A DNA stretch of 64,000 nt, from assembly GCA_000708525.1 (NCBI GenBank), contig JMRP01000004.1, forward strand, positions 105,714 to 169,713, in the 5' to 3' direction. The stretch is from Cyanobium sp. CACIAM 14. GTDB taxonomy: Bacteria > Cyanobacteriota > Cyanobacteriia > PCC-6307 > Cyanobiaceae. Under the pieces are notes generated by a model that saw nothing but the letters and a program-made list of their open reading frames with translations, did no database searches and was not told where the DNA came from. Shown piece after piece: positions 1 through 10,788 of this stretch (the stretch's first letter is position 1; each line of letters begins with the position of its first letter). A program made the position numbers and the translations under genes.

Positions 1-524
1 TCGACGAGCGGCGCCCTGAGGGCTGGTGCAGCGAGCTCCATCCGGGACTCGGACCCTGGCTTGCGGCCTGCTCCGGGGCGTTGGCCGAGGGATTTCTGCT
101 GGTGATCGATTACGCCCATGAGGCGCGCCGCTATTACGCGCCCCAGCGTGCCCGCGGCACCCTGATGGCCTACCGCCGGCAGCAGGCCAGCGACGATCCA
201 TTGCGGGAGCCAGGCCACTGGGATCTGACCGCCCATCTCTGCCTGGAGAGCCTGGAGGCGGCGGCCCGCGTCGGAGGCTGGTGCCCTCTGGGCGGATGCC
301 GTCAGGGGGAGGCCCTGCTGGCCCTGGGCCTCGCCCAGCGACTGCATGCCCTGCAGGCTGGGGACCCCGCACGGTTGGCGGAGCTCCTGCATCGGCGGGA
401 GACCCTGCTGCGGCTGGTCGATCCGGCGGGCCTCGGGGATTTCCGCTGGATCGCCTTCTCCCGGGGCCTGAGCGCGCCGGAGACGGAAGCCGAGCCCCTG
501 TTTCTCAGCTCCCCGGAGGCTTGA
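1..524 (+). CDS. Class I SAM-dependent methyltransferase, MidA/DUF185 family (5' truncated by window start)
   Basis: In-frame C-terminal part with GFLLVIDYAHEARRYYAPQRARGTLMAYRRQQASDDPLREPGHWDLTAHL, typical of the MidA/NDUFAF7 family; no start visible in window. Confidence 0.75.
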   Translation, partial: DERRPEGWCSELHPGLGPWLAACSGALAEGFLLVIDYAHEARRYYAPQRARGTLMAYRRQQASDDPLREPGHWDLTAHLCLESLEAAARVGGWCPLGGCRQGEALLALGLAQRLHALQAGDPARLAELLHRRETLLRLVDPAGLGDFRWIAFSRGLSAPETEAEPLFLSSPEA

Positions 525-630
525 TCCGTCAGGGAGCATGCCCGCATCGACTGGATTGCTACTGAGCCCCTGGCGCCTCTCCGAAGCCCTCGACAGGGTG
601 GGGGCGCGAGGTGTCAGGCGAGGCGCCGGA

Positions 631-1770
631 TCAGAACCACTCGGGAACGGCCTCGTCGCTGGTGTTCACGTCGGCTTGCGGGGTGGAGCGCTGGAACTCC
701 ATGGTGATGCTGCGCTTCTGCTCCCCGTCGGCGGCGACCGCCTCGATCGGATAGAGCTGCTGGCCGTCGCGGAAGGGCACCTGCACCCGGAAGGTGCCGT
801 CGGCCGAGAGGGGCACCTCCTCGCCGCCGATGCTGAGGCGGGCGGCCGGATCGGTGGCTCCGTAGACGATCAGCTCGGCATCGGCCACCAGCCAGAAGGA
901 CCGCTGACGGGGGGCCACCCCACCGATGCCGGAAGCGCTGCGGCCGGAAGCCCAGGGGCCGGCGCCTGACTCCCAGGCGGCGGCACCGCCGTGGAGACCG
1001 GCGGCGGAGTCGATCTCATGGAAGGCCTCGGAGCCGCGGCCCAGCCGGCGCCACTGGCTGGTGGCCCTCTGGTAGAGCCGCTCGTGCAGATCGGTGCGGA
1101 GGCCCAGGTCGGTGGGAGGCGCAGGCATCCCTGCGGTCTCCTCCGGCAGGGAGAAGGCGGCGAAGGGGTCGGGCGGGATGACGCTCAGGCTGTCCACCGC
1201 GGGGACGTGAGCGGTGGCGGAGAACCCCAGGGAAATCCAGCCGCCGCTGCCGCTCTTGCGGAAGCCGAGCTCGACGCGGTAGTCGCGGCCCGAGAGAGGC
1301 ACCGGCAGGAACCACTCGCTGGCGTGGCTGTCCACCACCACCTCCTGCAGGGTGTGGGGATGGGTGGAGCCGCCATCGAGACCGGTCACGTCGGCTAGGC
1401 GGACGCACAGCTGGGTGGCTCCTTCGGCCAGGGCCCGGCTCCGCTCCTCAGGCGCGATGGACCAGCGCACCTGCGCCCACTGGGGATCCCGAGGCAGGAA
1501 GGCCACCCAGGTGCGCTCCTGGCCACCCGGTGCGCTGCCCGTGGCTGCGTCGGGAGCGCTGGCCTCGACGGCAGCCGGAGCCGATGCTCCGGCAGTGGTG
1601 CCTCCAGCCTCCGCGGGGACCGCTGCTGCGCGGTTCGCCTGCGGTTGGTCCTGCGTCGCGCCGGCACCCTCGGGCTGGCCGCTGCCGCCGCCCACGAGGG
1701 CTCTGGCCAGGGATCCGAGTCCTCGCAAGGGCTGGCTCAGGAAACTGGAGAACCGGCGAGGACGCGTCAT
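631..1770 (-). CDS. DUF4912 domain-containing protein
   Basis: Long ORF; likely start MTRPRRFSSFLSQPLRGL inside the 416-aa ORF; WVAFLPRDPQWAQVRWSI and AELIVYGATDPAARLSIGGEEVPLSADGTFRVQVPF resemble cyanobacterial DUF4912 proteins. Confidence 0.7.
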   Translation of the reverse strand: MTRPRRFSSFLSQPLRGLGSLARALVGGGSGQPEGAGATQDQPQANRAAAVPAEAGGTTAGASAPAAVEASAPDAATGSAPGGQERTWVAFLPRDPQWAQVRWSIAPEERSRALAEGATQLCVRLADVTGLDGGSTHPHTLQEVVVDSHASEWFLPVPLSGRDYRVELGFRKSGSGGWISLGFSATAHVPAVDSLSVIPPDPFAAFSLPEETAGMPAPPTDLGLRTDLHERLYQRATSQWRRLGRGSEAFHEIDSAAGLHGGAAAWESGAGPWASGRSASGIGGVAPRQRSFWLVADAELIVYGATDPAARLSIGGEEVPLSADGTFRVQVPFRDGQQLYPIEAVAADGEQKRSITMEFQRSTPQADVNTSDEAVPEWF

Positions 1771-1904
1771 GGGCCGAGTGGGCGAGGCTTCCGGTGATGC
1801 TCCCCGATAGGGAGGGCTGGCGCTCCTCCTGTCAGCGAAAGGGCATTTCCCGACCCTACCGGCAGAGCCCAGCACGGGCAACAGGGGCGCGCCGTTGGAT
1901 CCCG

Positions 1905-3044
1905 TCAGGGGGAGCAGTCCGGCGTGCCGTTGGCGATGGCCGCGCGGACCGCGGCAGATTCGACGTCGTCCCGGATCGTCACCGATCCGATGCCGGTGGG
2001 CAGCACGAAGCGGACCCGACCGTCACGCACCTTCTTGTCCGACTGCAGGCAGGCCAGCACCGCCTCGGGATCCAGACACGGCCAGTGAAGGGGCAGCCCG
2101 GCGGCCGCCAGCAGCCGCCGCTGCCTCTCCTGATCGGCCTGGCTCCAGAGTCCCATGGCAACGGCGATGTCTCCCGCGGCCAGCATGCCCAGGGCCACCG
2201 CTTCCCCGTGCAGCCAGGTGCCGTAGCCCGAGAGGGTCTCGAGCGCATGGCCGAGGGTGTGGCCGTAGTTGAGGATCGCCCGCAGCCCCCCTTCCCGTTC
2301 GTCGGCCGCCACCACCCGGGCCTTCGCCGCGGCCGAACGCTCCAGCAGCCGCTGCAGCAGCAGCGGACCCACGGCCTGGCGGCTGGCCAGGCCGCCGGCG
2401 GGATCCCGGTTCGCGGCGGCTTCCAGATCCTGGAACAGCACCCCGTCGCCGATGACGGCGTACTTGATCACTTCCGCCATCCCGGCGCGGAACTCCCGCT
2501 CCGGCAGGGTCGCCAGCACGTGGGGATCGACCAGCACCAGCCGGGGCTGATGGAAGGCGCCGATGAGGTTCTTGCCGCCGGGATGGTTCACCCCCGTCTT
2601 GCCGCCGATGGCGGCGTCCACCATCGCCAGCAGGGTGGTGGGGACCTGGACCACCGCGATGCCCCGGAGCCAGGTGGCGGCGGCGAACCCGGCCATGTCG
2701 CCCACCACCCCGCCCCCCAGGGCAATGATCAGCGAGCCCCGCTCCAGCTGGTGCGCGAAGGCCGCGTCATGGATCTTCGCCACGGTGGCGGGGGTTTTGT
2801 GTTCCTCCCCGGCGTCCACGACAAGCGTCCGCACGTCGAAGCCGGCGGCCTCGAGGCTCGTCAGGGCCTTGTCTCCGTGATGGCCGCGCACGTCCGGGTT
2901 GGTGACCGCCAGCACCCGGGTGCCGGCCCGGAACCCCTGCTCCAGCAGCAGGGAGCCGAGGGAAGCCAGAAGCCCCTCGCCGATCAGGATCGGATAGGGA
3001 TCGGCGGCCAGGGAAACCGTGATGGTGCGGTGGTCCTGTGGCAC
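1905..3044 (-). CDS. aroB: 3-dehydroquinate synthase
   Basis: [70 protein letters not shown]; probable GTG start ([12 protein letters not shown]). Confidence 0.95.
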   Translation of the reverse strand: MPQDHRTITVSLAADPYPILIGEGLLASLGSLLLEQGFRAGTRVLAVTNPDVRGHHGDKALTSLEAAGFDVRTLVVDAGEEHKTPATVAKIHDAAFAHQLERGSLIIALGGGVVGDMAGFAAATWLRGIAVVQVPTTLLAMVDAAIGGKTGVNHPGGKNLIGAFHQPRLVLVDPHVLATLPEREFRAGMAEVIKYAVIGDGVLFQDLEAAANRDPAGGLASRQAVGPLLLQRLLERSAAAKARVVAADEREGGLRAILNYGHTLGHALETLSGYGTWLHGEAVALGMLAAGDIAVAMGLWSQADQERQRRLLAAAGLPLHWPCLDPEAVLACLQSDKKVRDGRVRFVLPTGIGSVTIRDDVESAAVRAAIANGTPDCSP

Positions 3045-3070
3045 GGACGAGGCGGCGACGGGTGGCGAGG

Positions 3071-4909
3071 CTAGGTCGCGGCGCCATGGCGCTGGACCAG
3101 ATCCAGCACCGCGCCGCCATAGCGGCTCAGCTTGGCCTGTCCGATGCCGGGGACTTCCGAGAGCTCCTCCAGGCTGGTCGGGCGCCGTTCGGCGATGGCG
3201 ATCAGGCTGCGGTCGTGAAAGACCAGGTAGGGCGGCAACCGCTGCTGCCGCGCCTGTTCCAGCCTCCAGAGCTTGAGGGTCGCCAGCAGTTCCGGGTCGG
3301 CGCCGCCCGTGGCCGTGGTCCCCGGGGTCGCACCCGGCACGGCGACTCCATCCCCCCCACCACGGCGGCGCTCCCGGGCCGCCGGCGGCAGGCGCACCTC
3401 CAGACGGGCCTGCCCCCGCAGGAGGGGCCGCACCCGCTCCTCGGGGCCGAAGCAGAGCCCCCCATGGCCGTCCGGGGCGGCAAGGAGATACCCCCGCGCG
3501 ATCAGCTGGCGGAACAGAGCGCGCCACTGGCCGCGGTCCAGTTCCCGGCCGATGCCATGCACCCCCAGCCGGTCGTGTCCCAGGCTGCGGATCCGCTCGG
3601 AGCCGCTGCCCAGCAGCACGTCCACCAGGTGGGCCGCACCGAAGCGGGCCCCTGTGCGGTAGACGGCCGAGAGGGCCTTGCGTGCTGCTTCGGTGACGTC
3701 CATGCCGGGGTTCGGCTCCAGGCAGATGTCGCAGTTGCCGCAGTCGGCAGCCATCGGATCGCCCAGGTAGTGCAGCAGGATCCGCCGGCGGCAGCTGGAG
3801 GCCTCGGCGTAGCCGATCAGGGCATCGAGCCGGCCATGTTCGATGCGTTTCTGGAGGGAATCGGCGCCGGAGTCGTCGATGAAGCGCCGCAGCTTGGGCA
3901 CATCGCCGCCGCCGTGCACCATCCAGGCCACGGCGGGGAGGCCGTCACGGCCGGCGCGCCCGGTCTCCTGGTAGTAGGCCTCCAGGCTCCTCGGCAGATC
4001 CACGTGGGCCACGAAGCGCACGTCCGGCTTGTCGATCCCCATGCCGAAGGCGATCGTGGCCACCACGATCACGCCGCTGTCGTGGCGGAAGCGCTCCAGA
4101 GCGGCGGCGCGCTCACCCGGGCTGAGCCCCGCGTGATAGGGGATTGCATCGTGCCCTTCGGCGGCGAGGACCGCCGCGAACTGCTCCACCCTGCGGCGGG
4201 AGCGGGCGTAGACGATGCCGGCGTGACCGCGCTGTCTGGCGAGAAAGGCCAGCAGCTGGCGCCGCGCATCCTGCTTGTCCTGCACCAGGTAGCGGATGTT
4301 GGGCCGATCGAAGCTGGCGAGGAATACCCCCGCCTGCTCCAGCTTCAGGCGGCTGACGATCTCGGAGCGGGTGCGGGGATCGGCCGTGGCGGTGAGGGCG
4401 ATCCGCGGCACCGCGGGGAAGCGCTCCGCCAGGAGCGCCAGGTGCAGGTACTCCGGCCGGAAATCATGCCCCCACTGGGAAACGCAATGGGCCTCGTCGA
4501 TGGCGAACAGGGCCAGGGGCAGCCCGGCGAGTCTCTCGATCAGATCGCCCCCCAGCAGCCGCTCCGGCGACACGTAGAGCAGATCCAGCCGGCCCTCCCG
4601 CAGTTCCCGCCAGGTGCTGGCCAGGGCTTCGCGATCTTCGCCGGAATGCAGGGCGGCGGCGCGCACCCCCGCCTGGCGCAGGGCGGCCACCTGGTCCTGC
4701 ATCAGGGCGATCAGGGGCGATACCACCACCGCCGTTCCCTGCCGGCAGAGGGCGGGGATCTGATAGCAGAGGGATTTGCCGCCGCCGGTGGGCATCAGCA
4801 CCAGGGCCGATCCGCCGCCCACCACGTGCGCGACGATCGCGGCCTGGGGACCGCGGAAGGCGTCGTAACCGAAGACCTGGCGAAGAACCTCCGTGGGATC
4901 GGGCGTCAT
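3071..4909 (-). CDS. recQ: ATP-dependent DNA helicase, RecQ family
   Basis: [73 protein letters not shown]-terminal HRDC-like segment. Confidence 0.95.
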   Translation of the reverse strand: MTPDPTEVLRQVFGYDAFRGPQAAIVAHVVGGGSALVLMPTGGGKSLCYQIPALCRQGTAVVVSPLIALMQDQVAALRQAGVRAAALHSGEDREALASTWRELREGRLDLLYVSPERLLGGDLIERLAGLPLALFAIDEAHCVSQWGHDFRPEYLHLALLAERFPAVPRIALTATADPRTRSEIVSRLKLEQAGVFLASFDRPNIRYLVQDKQDARRQLLAFLARQRGHAGIVYARSRRRVEQFAAVLAAEGHDAIPYHAGLSPGERAAALERFRHDSGVIVVATIAFGMGIDKPDVRFVAHVDLPRSLEAYYQETGRAGRDGLPAVAWMVHGGGDVPKLRRFIDDSGADSLQKRIEHGRLDALIGYAEASSCRRRILLHYLGDPMAADCGNCDICLEPNPGMDVTEAARKALSAVYRTGARFGAAHLVDVLLGSGSERIRSLGHDRLGVHGIGRELDRGQWRALFRQLIARGYLLAAPDGHGGLCFGPEERVRPLLRGQARLEVRLPPAARERRRGGGDGVAVPGATPGTTATGGADPELLATLKLWRLEQARQQRLPPYLVFHDRSLIAIAERRPTSLEELSEVPGIGQAKLSRYGGAVLDLVQRHGAAT

Positions 4910-5003
4910 GGCGCAGCTGGTGCGGGCGGCATCGGCGGGGGCCGGCGATCAGGACGATTGTCGATCGTGTGCCCCTCCGCAGCCGTTCCGGCAGGATGCA
5001 CCC

Positions 5004-5900
5004 ATGCCCCAACCCCCCGCACCGGCACCGCCTGCCAGCCGCTCTCCCTGGGCGTTCCTGGCGCCGGCGCTGCTGCTGCTGGCGGTCTCGGTGCTGATCC
5101 CGGCCGCCATGGCCCTGGTGATCAGCTTCTCCCGCACCGGACTGGATGTGAGCGAGCCCCTCACCTTCGTGGGCCTGGCCAACTTCCGTCGTCTCCTGGC
5201 GGATCCGATGCTGCTCAAGGTCACCGGCACCACGTTCCTCTACCTGGTGGGGGTGGTGCCGCCGATCGTTCTCGGGGCCCTGACCCTGGCGGTGCTGGTG
5301 AACCGCCGTCTGCCCGGGATCCACTGGTTCCGCGGCGCGTTCTACACGCCGGTGCTGGTGTCGCTGGTGGTGGCGGCGATCGCCTTCCGCTGGCTCTACG
5401 CCGAGAACGGCCTGATCAACGGCTGGCTGTCGGCGCTGCTCGGGGATCGCTTCACCCCGATCGGCTTCCTCACCTCCGCCGCCCTGGCCCTGCCCTCGGT
5501 GATGCTGGTGACCCTATGGAAGGGTCTGGGTTATTACATGATCATCTTCCTGGCCGGACTGCAGGGGATCTCCGCCGATCTCTACGAGGCGGCGGCCCTC
5601 GATGGCAGCGAGGGATGGCGCCGCCACCTCGACATCACCCTGCCCCTGCTGCGTCCGTACATCACCCTGGTGGCGGTGATCTCGGCCATCGGGGCCACCA
5701 AGGTGTTCGAGGAGGTCTACCTCATGACCCAGGGCGGCCCGGCCGACAGCACCCGCACGATCGTCTACTACGTCTATGACCAGGCCTTCTCCGAACTGGA
5801 GATCAGCTACGCCTGCACGGTGGGGCTGGCCCTGTTCCTGATCGTCCTGCTGCTCAGCCTGATCCGCTACGCCTTCGCCGCCGACAACCCCCTCCAGTGA
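5004..5900 (+). CDS. Sugar ABC transporter permease (MalF/UgpA-like)
   Basis: ATG at 5004; multiple TM segments and EAAALDGSEGWRRHLDITLPLLRP permease loop. Confidence 0.88.
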   Translation: MPQPPAPAPPASRSPWAFLAPALLLLAVSVLIPAAMALVISFSRTGLDVSEPLTFVGLANFRRLLADPMLLKVTGTTFLYLVGVVPPIVLGALTLAVLVNRRLPGIHWFRGAFYTPVLVSLVVAAIAFRWLYAENGLINGWLSALLGDRFTPIGFLTSAALALPSVMLVTLWKGLGYYMIIFLAGLQGISADLYEAAALDGSEGWRRHLDITLPLLRPYITLVAVISAIGATKVFEEVYLMTQGGPADSTRTIVYYVYDQAFSELEISYACTVGLALFLIVLLLSLIRYAFAADNPLQ

Positions 5901-5973
5901 GGCTTGACCCCCCGGTGGCAGGCTGGTGCGCTGAGGTGAACGATCCTCCAGGGTGCAGACCGGCGCGGACCCC

Positions 5974-7247
5974 ATGAGCCAGGCCTCCCACGCTCCCCCA
6001 GGAGCCATCGGCATCGTGGGGGGTGGCCAGCTGGCCTGGATGCTGGCCGAGGCGGCCGAAGACCTTGGCGTGCCCCTGCACGTGCAGACCCCCGGCGCCG
6101 ATGATCCGGCCACCCGCGGTGCCGCCAGTGTCGTGCTGGCGCCGGTCGACGATGTGGTCGCCACGCGGGAGCTGGCCAACCGCTGCAGCGCGATCAGCTT
6201 CGAGAACGAGTGGATTCCCGTCGATGCCCTCCGGGCGCTGGACGGCCCGTGGATCGATTTCCGCCCCAGTCTCGATGCCTTGCAGCCCCTGCTCAGCAAG
6301 GCCTCCCAGCGCCGGCTGCTCAATGATCTGCATCTGCCCGCCCCGCACTGGTGTGCGCTGGCCGAGGTGCTCCGGCCCAGCGCACCTGCCCGTCCGGAGG
6401 GAGCGCAGGCCGCGGTGGCCGCCGGATCGCCTGTGCCATTGCCCCTGCCGGAAGCCCCGCCATCCCCTCCACGGCTCCCGGACGGTTTCACCTTCCCCCT
6501 GATGGCCAAGGCCAGCCGGGGCGGCTACGACGGCCGGGGCACGATCCCCCTGGCCGACCAGGCTGCCCTCGAGGAGCTGCTGGGCAGGGTCGATCCCGGC
6601 GACTGGATCCTCGAGGAGTTGGTGAGCTTCGAGCTGGAGCTCGCCCTGGTGGCCTGCCGGAACAAGCTCGGGCAGGTGGACTGCTTCCCCCTGGTGCAGA
6701 CCCATCAGCACCGCCGCGTCTGTGACTGGGTGCTGTTCCCTGCTCCGGTGGATCACCGGGTCGAGGTGTTCGCCCGCAACGTGGCCGCGTCCCTGCTCAC
6801 CGCCCTGGACTACGTGGGGGTGCTGTCGATCGAATTCTTCTACGGTCCCGGCGGACTGCAGGTCAACGAACTGGCGCCCCGCACCCACAACTCCGGCCAC
6901 TTCAGCATCGAGGCCTGCCGCACCAGCCAGTTCGCCCAGCAGGTGCGCATCGTTGCCGGCCTGCCCATGGGGCCCACCGATCCGGTGGTCCCCGGGGCCC
7001 TGATGGTGAATCTGCTCGGTCCCGACGACGGCGACCCCGAGCAGCTGGAACGTCGGCGCGCCCTGGCAGCCCTCGAGGGGGCCCACCTGCACTGGTATGG
7101 CAAGAAGGGGGGCGGGCGGGCCGCAAGCTGGGCCATCTCACCATGCTGCTGGAGGGCGGCACGGCGGCCGAGCGGGAGCGGGAGAGGCGCCGCAGGCTGG
7201 CCGAGGTGCGGGCCATCTGGCCGCTTCCCAGCGGAAACACCCCTTAG
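5974..7247 (+). CDS. purK: 5-(carboxyamino)imidazole ribonucleotide synthase, apparent frameshift near the C-terminus
   Basis: GIVGGGQLAWMLAEAA, AKASRGGYDGRGT, VNELAPRTHNSGHFSIEA, LHWYGK; the expected C-terminus GRKLGHLTMLLEGGTAAERERERRRRLAEVRAIWPLPSGNTP* lies in the -1 frame after a G6 run at 7107-7112. Confidence 0.88.
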
Positions 7248-7487
7248 GATGAACTCGGACTGCTGTGTTGGTGACTGCCTTTCACAGTTTTCTGATCTGA
7301 CTTCCTTTCGACGCGGGGAGTCTTCAGCGACGGCAACGTATACCGGCTTCCCTGCCGGAAACGAAGCCCCGCCCCTGACACCCCATCTGGTTCTTCCAGG
7401 TCGAACACTGGGGCAAGACGGCATGGTGGTCCACCCTCTTTCCCTGGCGTCCCCGATGGCCGTCGGTCGGCCGATGGACGCCACTCC

Positions 7488-8162
7488 TCAACGGATCTCG
7501 ATCAGGCTCTCCGGCGCATAGCGGACCTTGGCCAGGGAGGCGTAGCGATCCTCGTGGTGGCGGTAGCCGGCCGCGCACACCACGCAGCTCCGGTAGGGAC
7601 CGCCTTCCAGGTGCAGGATCCGGTCGTAGTCGGCGGGGGAGAATCCCTCGATCGGGCAGGCATCCACCGCCATCAGAGCCGCCGCGGTGAGAAAGGTTCC
7701 CAGGGCGATGTACACCTGGTTGCTGGCCCAGCGATCGATCGCTCCGCTGCGGGGTCCGTCGATCAGGTCCTTCTGCATCAGCGAGCGGTACGGTTCGAGC
7801 TGCTCCGCCGTCAGTCCTCTGGCCTCGGCGGTGGCCTGGATCAGGCGGTCCAGATCCTCCGGGCCGATGGCGGTGCGGGCCAGGAACACCACCAGGTGCG
7901 AGCAGTCGGTGATCTGGGGCTGATCCCAGGAATGGGGCCGCAGCGCCGCGCGCAGCTTGGGATCCTCGATCAGCAGGAACTTCCAGGGCTGCAGTCCGTA
8001 GCTGGATGGGCTCTGCACCAGGGCGTCCTCCAGGGCCGCCCAGATCGGCGCCGGGATGCGGCGGCCGGCATCGAAGCGCTTGGTGGCATAGCGCCAGCGC
8101 AGGGCACCGGCCAGATCGGCGGGCGTACAGGCCATGCTGTCGGGGAGAGGGATCCGCATCAT
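7488..8162 (-). CDS. Nitroreductase family protein
   Basis: LRWRYATKRFDAGRRIP..SPSSYGLQPWKFLLIED..WASNQVYIALGTFLTAAALMAVDACPIEGF. Confidence 0.88.
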   Translation of the reverse strand: MMRIPLPDSMACTPADLAGALRWRYATKRFDAGRRIPAPIWAALEDALVQSPSSYGLQPWKFLLIEDPKLRAALRPHSWDQPQITDCSHLVVFLARTAIGPEDLDRLIQATAEARGLTAEQLEPYRSLMQKDLIDGPRSGAIDRWASNQVYIALGTFLTAAALMAVDACPIEGFSPADYDRILHLEGGPYRSCVVCAAGYRHHEDRYASLAKVRYAPESLIEIR

Positions 8163-8209
8163 GGCGGCCGCTGGTGGCAGGCAAGCTGGAAGCAAGTCCG
8201 TTCGTCGCC

Positions 8210-8659
8210 GTGGCCAGCGATTCACCCAGCTTCCAGCACGCCTTCGAGCGGCTGCTCGCCCGCGCCCCGGGCCCCGTCTTCCCCCGCGCCCGGGCCCTCT
8301 ACCTGCAGAAATATTCACTGGAGGCGGAGCGGGACAGCGAATTCCGCACCTTCCTGCTCGAGGAGGAGATTCAGGAGAGTCCGGCCGGCGCCCTGAGGAT
8401 CAGGGCTCTGGCCCTGGCCATCGTGGCCTGGGGGCAATCCCGCATCGATGACGCCGCCGCGGCCGCCTACCTGACCCGCCGCTGGGGGCTGAACGCTCTC
8501 GAACTGCAGGTGGTGGAGGGCAGGGGATGGTTCCGCGATGGCGGGGCCTATGCCCGCTTCCGCGCGCCGGCGGTCTACGAACGCGCCGCCCCCACCACCC
8601 TGGTCAGCTCGCCAGCCGATCCAGCTGCTCCTGCAGTTGATCCCGACTCAGACGGGTGA
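8210..8659 (+). CDS. Hypothetical protein (start uncertain; GTG 8174 or 8210)
   Basis: Coding-like helical sequence FQHAFERLLARAPGPVFPRARALYLQKYSLEAERDSEFRTFLLEEEIQESPAGALRIRALAL; fits between neighbouring genes. Confidence 0.55.
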   Translation: MASDSPSFQHAFERLLARAPGPVFPRARALYLQKYSLEAERDSEFRTFLLEEEIQESPAGALRIRALALAIVAWGQSRIDDAAAAAYLTRRWGLNALELQVVEGRGWFRDGGAYARFRAPAVYERAAPTTLVSSPADPAAPAVDPDSDG

Positions 8660-8879
8660 CCACGAAGACCTCCTGGGCCGTGGTGCCCCGGCGGGCCAGC
8701 AGCTTGTGCCCTCCGGTGATCGGGCTCGACACCCGCAGCCGCAGCCCGTTGCTGCGTCCCCGCACGCGGGTGATCACCGCGGGGGTGATCGTGTCGATGT
8801 CCGCCAGCCTCGCCAGTTTCCTCAGGAGCGGGATCAGGCCCTCCACGTAGGTGCTGTGGGTGATGACCAGCCTGCCCAT
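8604..8879 (-). CDS. DUF2103 domain-containing protein
   Basis: MGRLVITHSTYVEGLIPLLRKLARLADIDTITPAVITRVRGRSNGLRLRVSSPITGGHKLLARRGTTAQEVFVVT. Confidence 0.75.
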   Translation of the reverse strand: MGRLVITHSTYVEGLIPLLRKLARLADIDTITPAVITRVRGRSNGLRLRVSSPITGGHKLLARRGTTAQEVFVVTRLSRDQLQEQLDRLAS

Positions 8880-8889
8880 GGCGGCCTGC

Positions 8890-9183
8890 TCAGCCCCGGC
8901 CCAGGGGTGCCATCGTCAGTCCCTCGGCCGCCAGCAGTTGGTGATAGAGCTCCCCCTGCTCGAGGGGACCGCTCCAGACCACCGCTGATCCCTCGGCATC
9001 GATCCGATGGGCCAGCTGCCAGGCCCGATCGGGCTGCATGCCGGGCAGATGGCGCACCAGGGCGTCCACCACATGCTGGAAGGTGTTGACATCGTCGTCC
9101 AGCACGATCACGTGAACGTCGGGGTAACGCTCCTGCAGACGCTGACCCGCCTCGGCGGTGCTTCGGGTGGGAGTGACGACCAT
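8890..9183 (-). CDS. clpS: ATP-dependent Clp protease adaptor ClpS
   Basis: YPDVHVIVLDDDVNTFQHVVDALVRHLPGMQPDRAWQLAHRIDAEGSAVVWSGPLEQGELYHQLLAAEGL. Confidence 0.9.
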   Translation of the reverse strand: MVVTPTRSTAEAGQRLQERYPDVHVIVLDDDVNTFQHVVDALVRHLPGMQPDRAWQLAHRIDAEGSAVVWSGPLEQGELYHQLLAAEGLTMAPLGRG

Positions 9184-9246
9184 GAACCTTCGGCGACTGC
9201 CGATCACCAGCGTAGGTAACATGCGCCCATCCCTGATGCGGGCTCG

Positions 9247-9348
9247 ATGTTGATCACCCTTGGCTGGTCCGCCCTGGCGGCCATGTTCACCTTCTCGATC
9301 GCCATGGTGGTGTGGGGCCGGAACGGTGACAACACCATCGGTTTCTGA
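9247..9348 (+). CDS. petN: Cytochrome b6-f complex subunit PetN (33 aa; too short for the supplied ORF track)
   Basis: Manual translation [47 protein letters not shown] is the PetN signature. Confidence 0.93.
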   Translation: MLITLGWSALAAMFTFSIAMVVWGRNGDNTIGF

Positions 9349-9496
9349 GCTGGCCCTCCCCTCCACCACCACCCTGCTGGCGGGTCTGGCCTCGGCCCTG
9401 CTGCTCTTCGTGACGGTCGGAGTGATCTATCTCTCCACGGTCGAATGGCGTGACCGGCGGCGCCGCAAGGCACAGGAAGCCCGCTCCCGTTCGTGA
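9326..9496 (+). CDS. Small single-TM hypothetical protein overlapping the petN 3' end (possible GTG start)
   Basis: [56 protein letters not shown]: one TM helix followed by a basic tail; ends at the cofH start. Confidence 0.6.
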   Translation: MTTPSVSELALPSTTTLLAGLASALLLFVTVGVIYLSTVEWRDRRRRKAQEARSRS

Positions 9497-10788
9497 GCCT
9501 CGCTCCCGACACCTGGGAGCAGGCTGGCCAACTGCTGCAGCCGCCTCCTCCCGCGGCTGCAGCCGAACGCTTCCGGGCCCTCTCGCTTGCAGACCTTCTC
9601 GACGCCCTGGAGGCCACGCATCAGCAGCTGGCCGCCCGGCCGGGCCTGCCCCTTCAGGACAGCGACCTGCCGGGGATAGCCCTCGCCCTGCTCGAGCGCC
9701 CCTTCCTCCCGCCGGCTGCCGGTCCGTCCCAGGAGCTGGGGAGCGAACGCGACCAGCTGCGCCACGCTGCCGACACCCTGCGACACCGTCTGGTGGGCGA
9801 CACCGTCACCTACGTCGTCAACAGGAACCTCAACACCAGCAACCATTGCGTGCTGCGCTGCCAGTTTTGTGCGTTCCGCCGAGAGGCCGGCGAGCCGGGG
9901 GCGTACCGCCTCCCTCCCGAGGAACTCGAGCGGCGCGCCGAGGAGGCCTGCCGCAGCGGCGCCACCGAGCTCTGCCTGCAGGCTGCGCTCGATCCTGATG
10001 CCCGGCTCGGCGGCAGCCATCTGGCCTTCGCCGCCGATCTCCTGCGCCGGCTGCGGCGGGCGGCCCCGGACCTCCACCTGCATGCCTTCTCACCCCAGGA
10101 GCTTCTCTTCATCGCCGAGCGGGATGGCGTTTCCCTCGAAACGGTCCTGGCGGAGCTCCAGGCGGCGGGGCTCGGTTCGGTGCCCGGCACCGCCGCCGAG
10201 GTGCTGAGCGACGCGGTGCGCCGCCTGATCTGTCCCGAGAAGCTCTCTGCCCGGGCCTGGGTGGCGGTGATCCTGCAGGTGCATCGCCGCGGCCTGGCCA
10301 GCACCGCCACGCTGATGGCCGGCCATGTGGAGGGTGCCGCCGACCGGGCCGCCCATCTGCTCAGCCTGGTGGCGATCCAGCGGCAGGCCCGTCGGCTCGG
10401 CCTTCCGGGTTTCAGCGAATTCGTCCTGCTGCCCTTCGTCGGCGCCATGGCCCCGGCGCCCCTGCGCCGCCGGGTTGGACGCGATCAACCCGATCCTTCC
10501 GCGATGCTCCTGCTCACCGCCCAGGTCCGTCTGCTGCTCGGTCCCGCGTTCCCCCATCACCAGCCCAGCTGGGTGAAGCTCACCCTGCCGGTGGCGGCGG
10601 AAGCCCTGCGCTGGGGTTGCGACGATCTGGGCGGAACGCTGATGGAGGAGCACATCACCACGATGGCCGGGGCCCTCGGCGGCATCCGTCAGACCCCCGC
10701 CGCCCTGCGGGCCGCCGCCGCCCGCCTGGGGCGGCCGGTGCGGGAGCGCACCACCCTCTACGGCCGCCCGTTGTCGGCGATCCCATGA
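9493..10788 (+). CDS. cofH: FO synthase subunit 2, radical SAM protein CofH
   Basis: NRNLNTSNHCVLRCQFCAFRREAGEPGAYRLPPEELERRAEEA (CxxxCxxC), FSPQELLFIAERDGVSLETVLAELQAAGLGSVPGTAAEVL. Confidence 0.93.
   Translation: MSLAPDTWEQAGQLLQPPPPAAAAERFRALSLADLLDALEATHQQLAARPGLPLQDSDLPGIALALLERPFLPPAAGPSQELGSERDQLRHAADTLRHRLVGDTVTYVVNRNLNTSNHCVLRCQFCAFRREAGEPGAYRLPPEELERRAEEACRSGATELCLQAALDPDARLGGSHLAFAADLLRRLRRAAPDLHLHAFSPQELLFIAERDGVSLETVLAELQAAGLGSVPGTAAEVLSDAVRRLICPEKLSARAWVAVILQVHRRGLASTATLMAGHVEGAADRAAHLLSLVAIQRQARRLGLPGFSEFVLLPFVGAMAPAPLRRRVGRDQPDPSAMLLLTAQVRLLLGPAFPHHQPSWVKLTLPVAAEALRWGCDDLGGTLMEEHITTMAGALGGIRQTPAALRAAAARLGRPVRERTTLYGRPLSAIP

Noticed and set aside
3038-5779. 913-aa + strand ORF
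   Set aside because: Antisense to recQ and a different frame over the sugar permease; no domain signature
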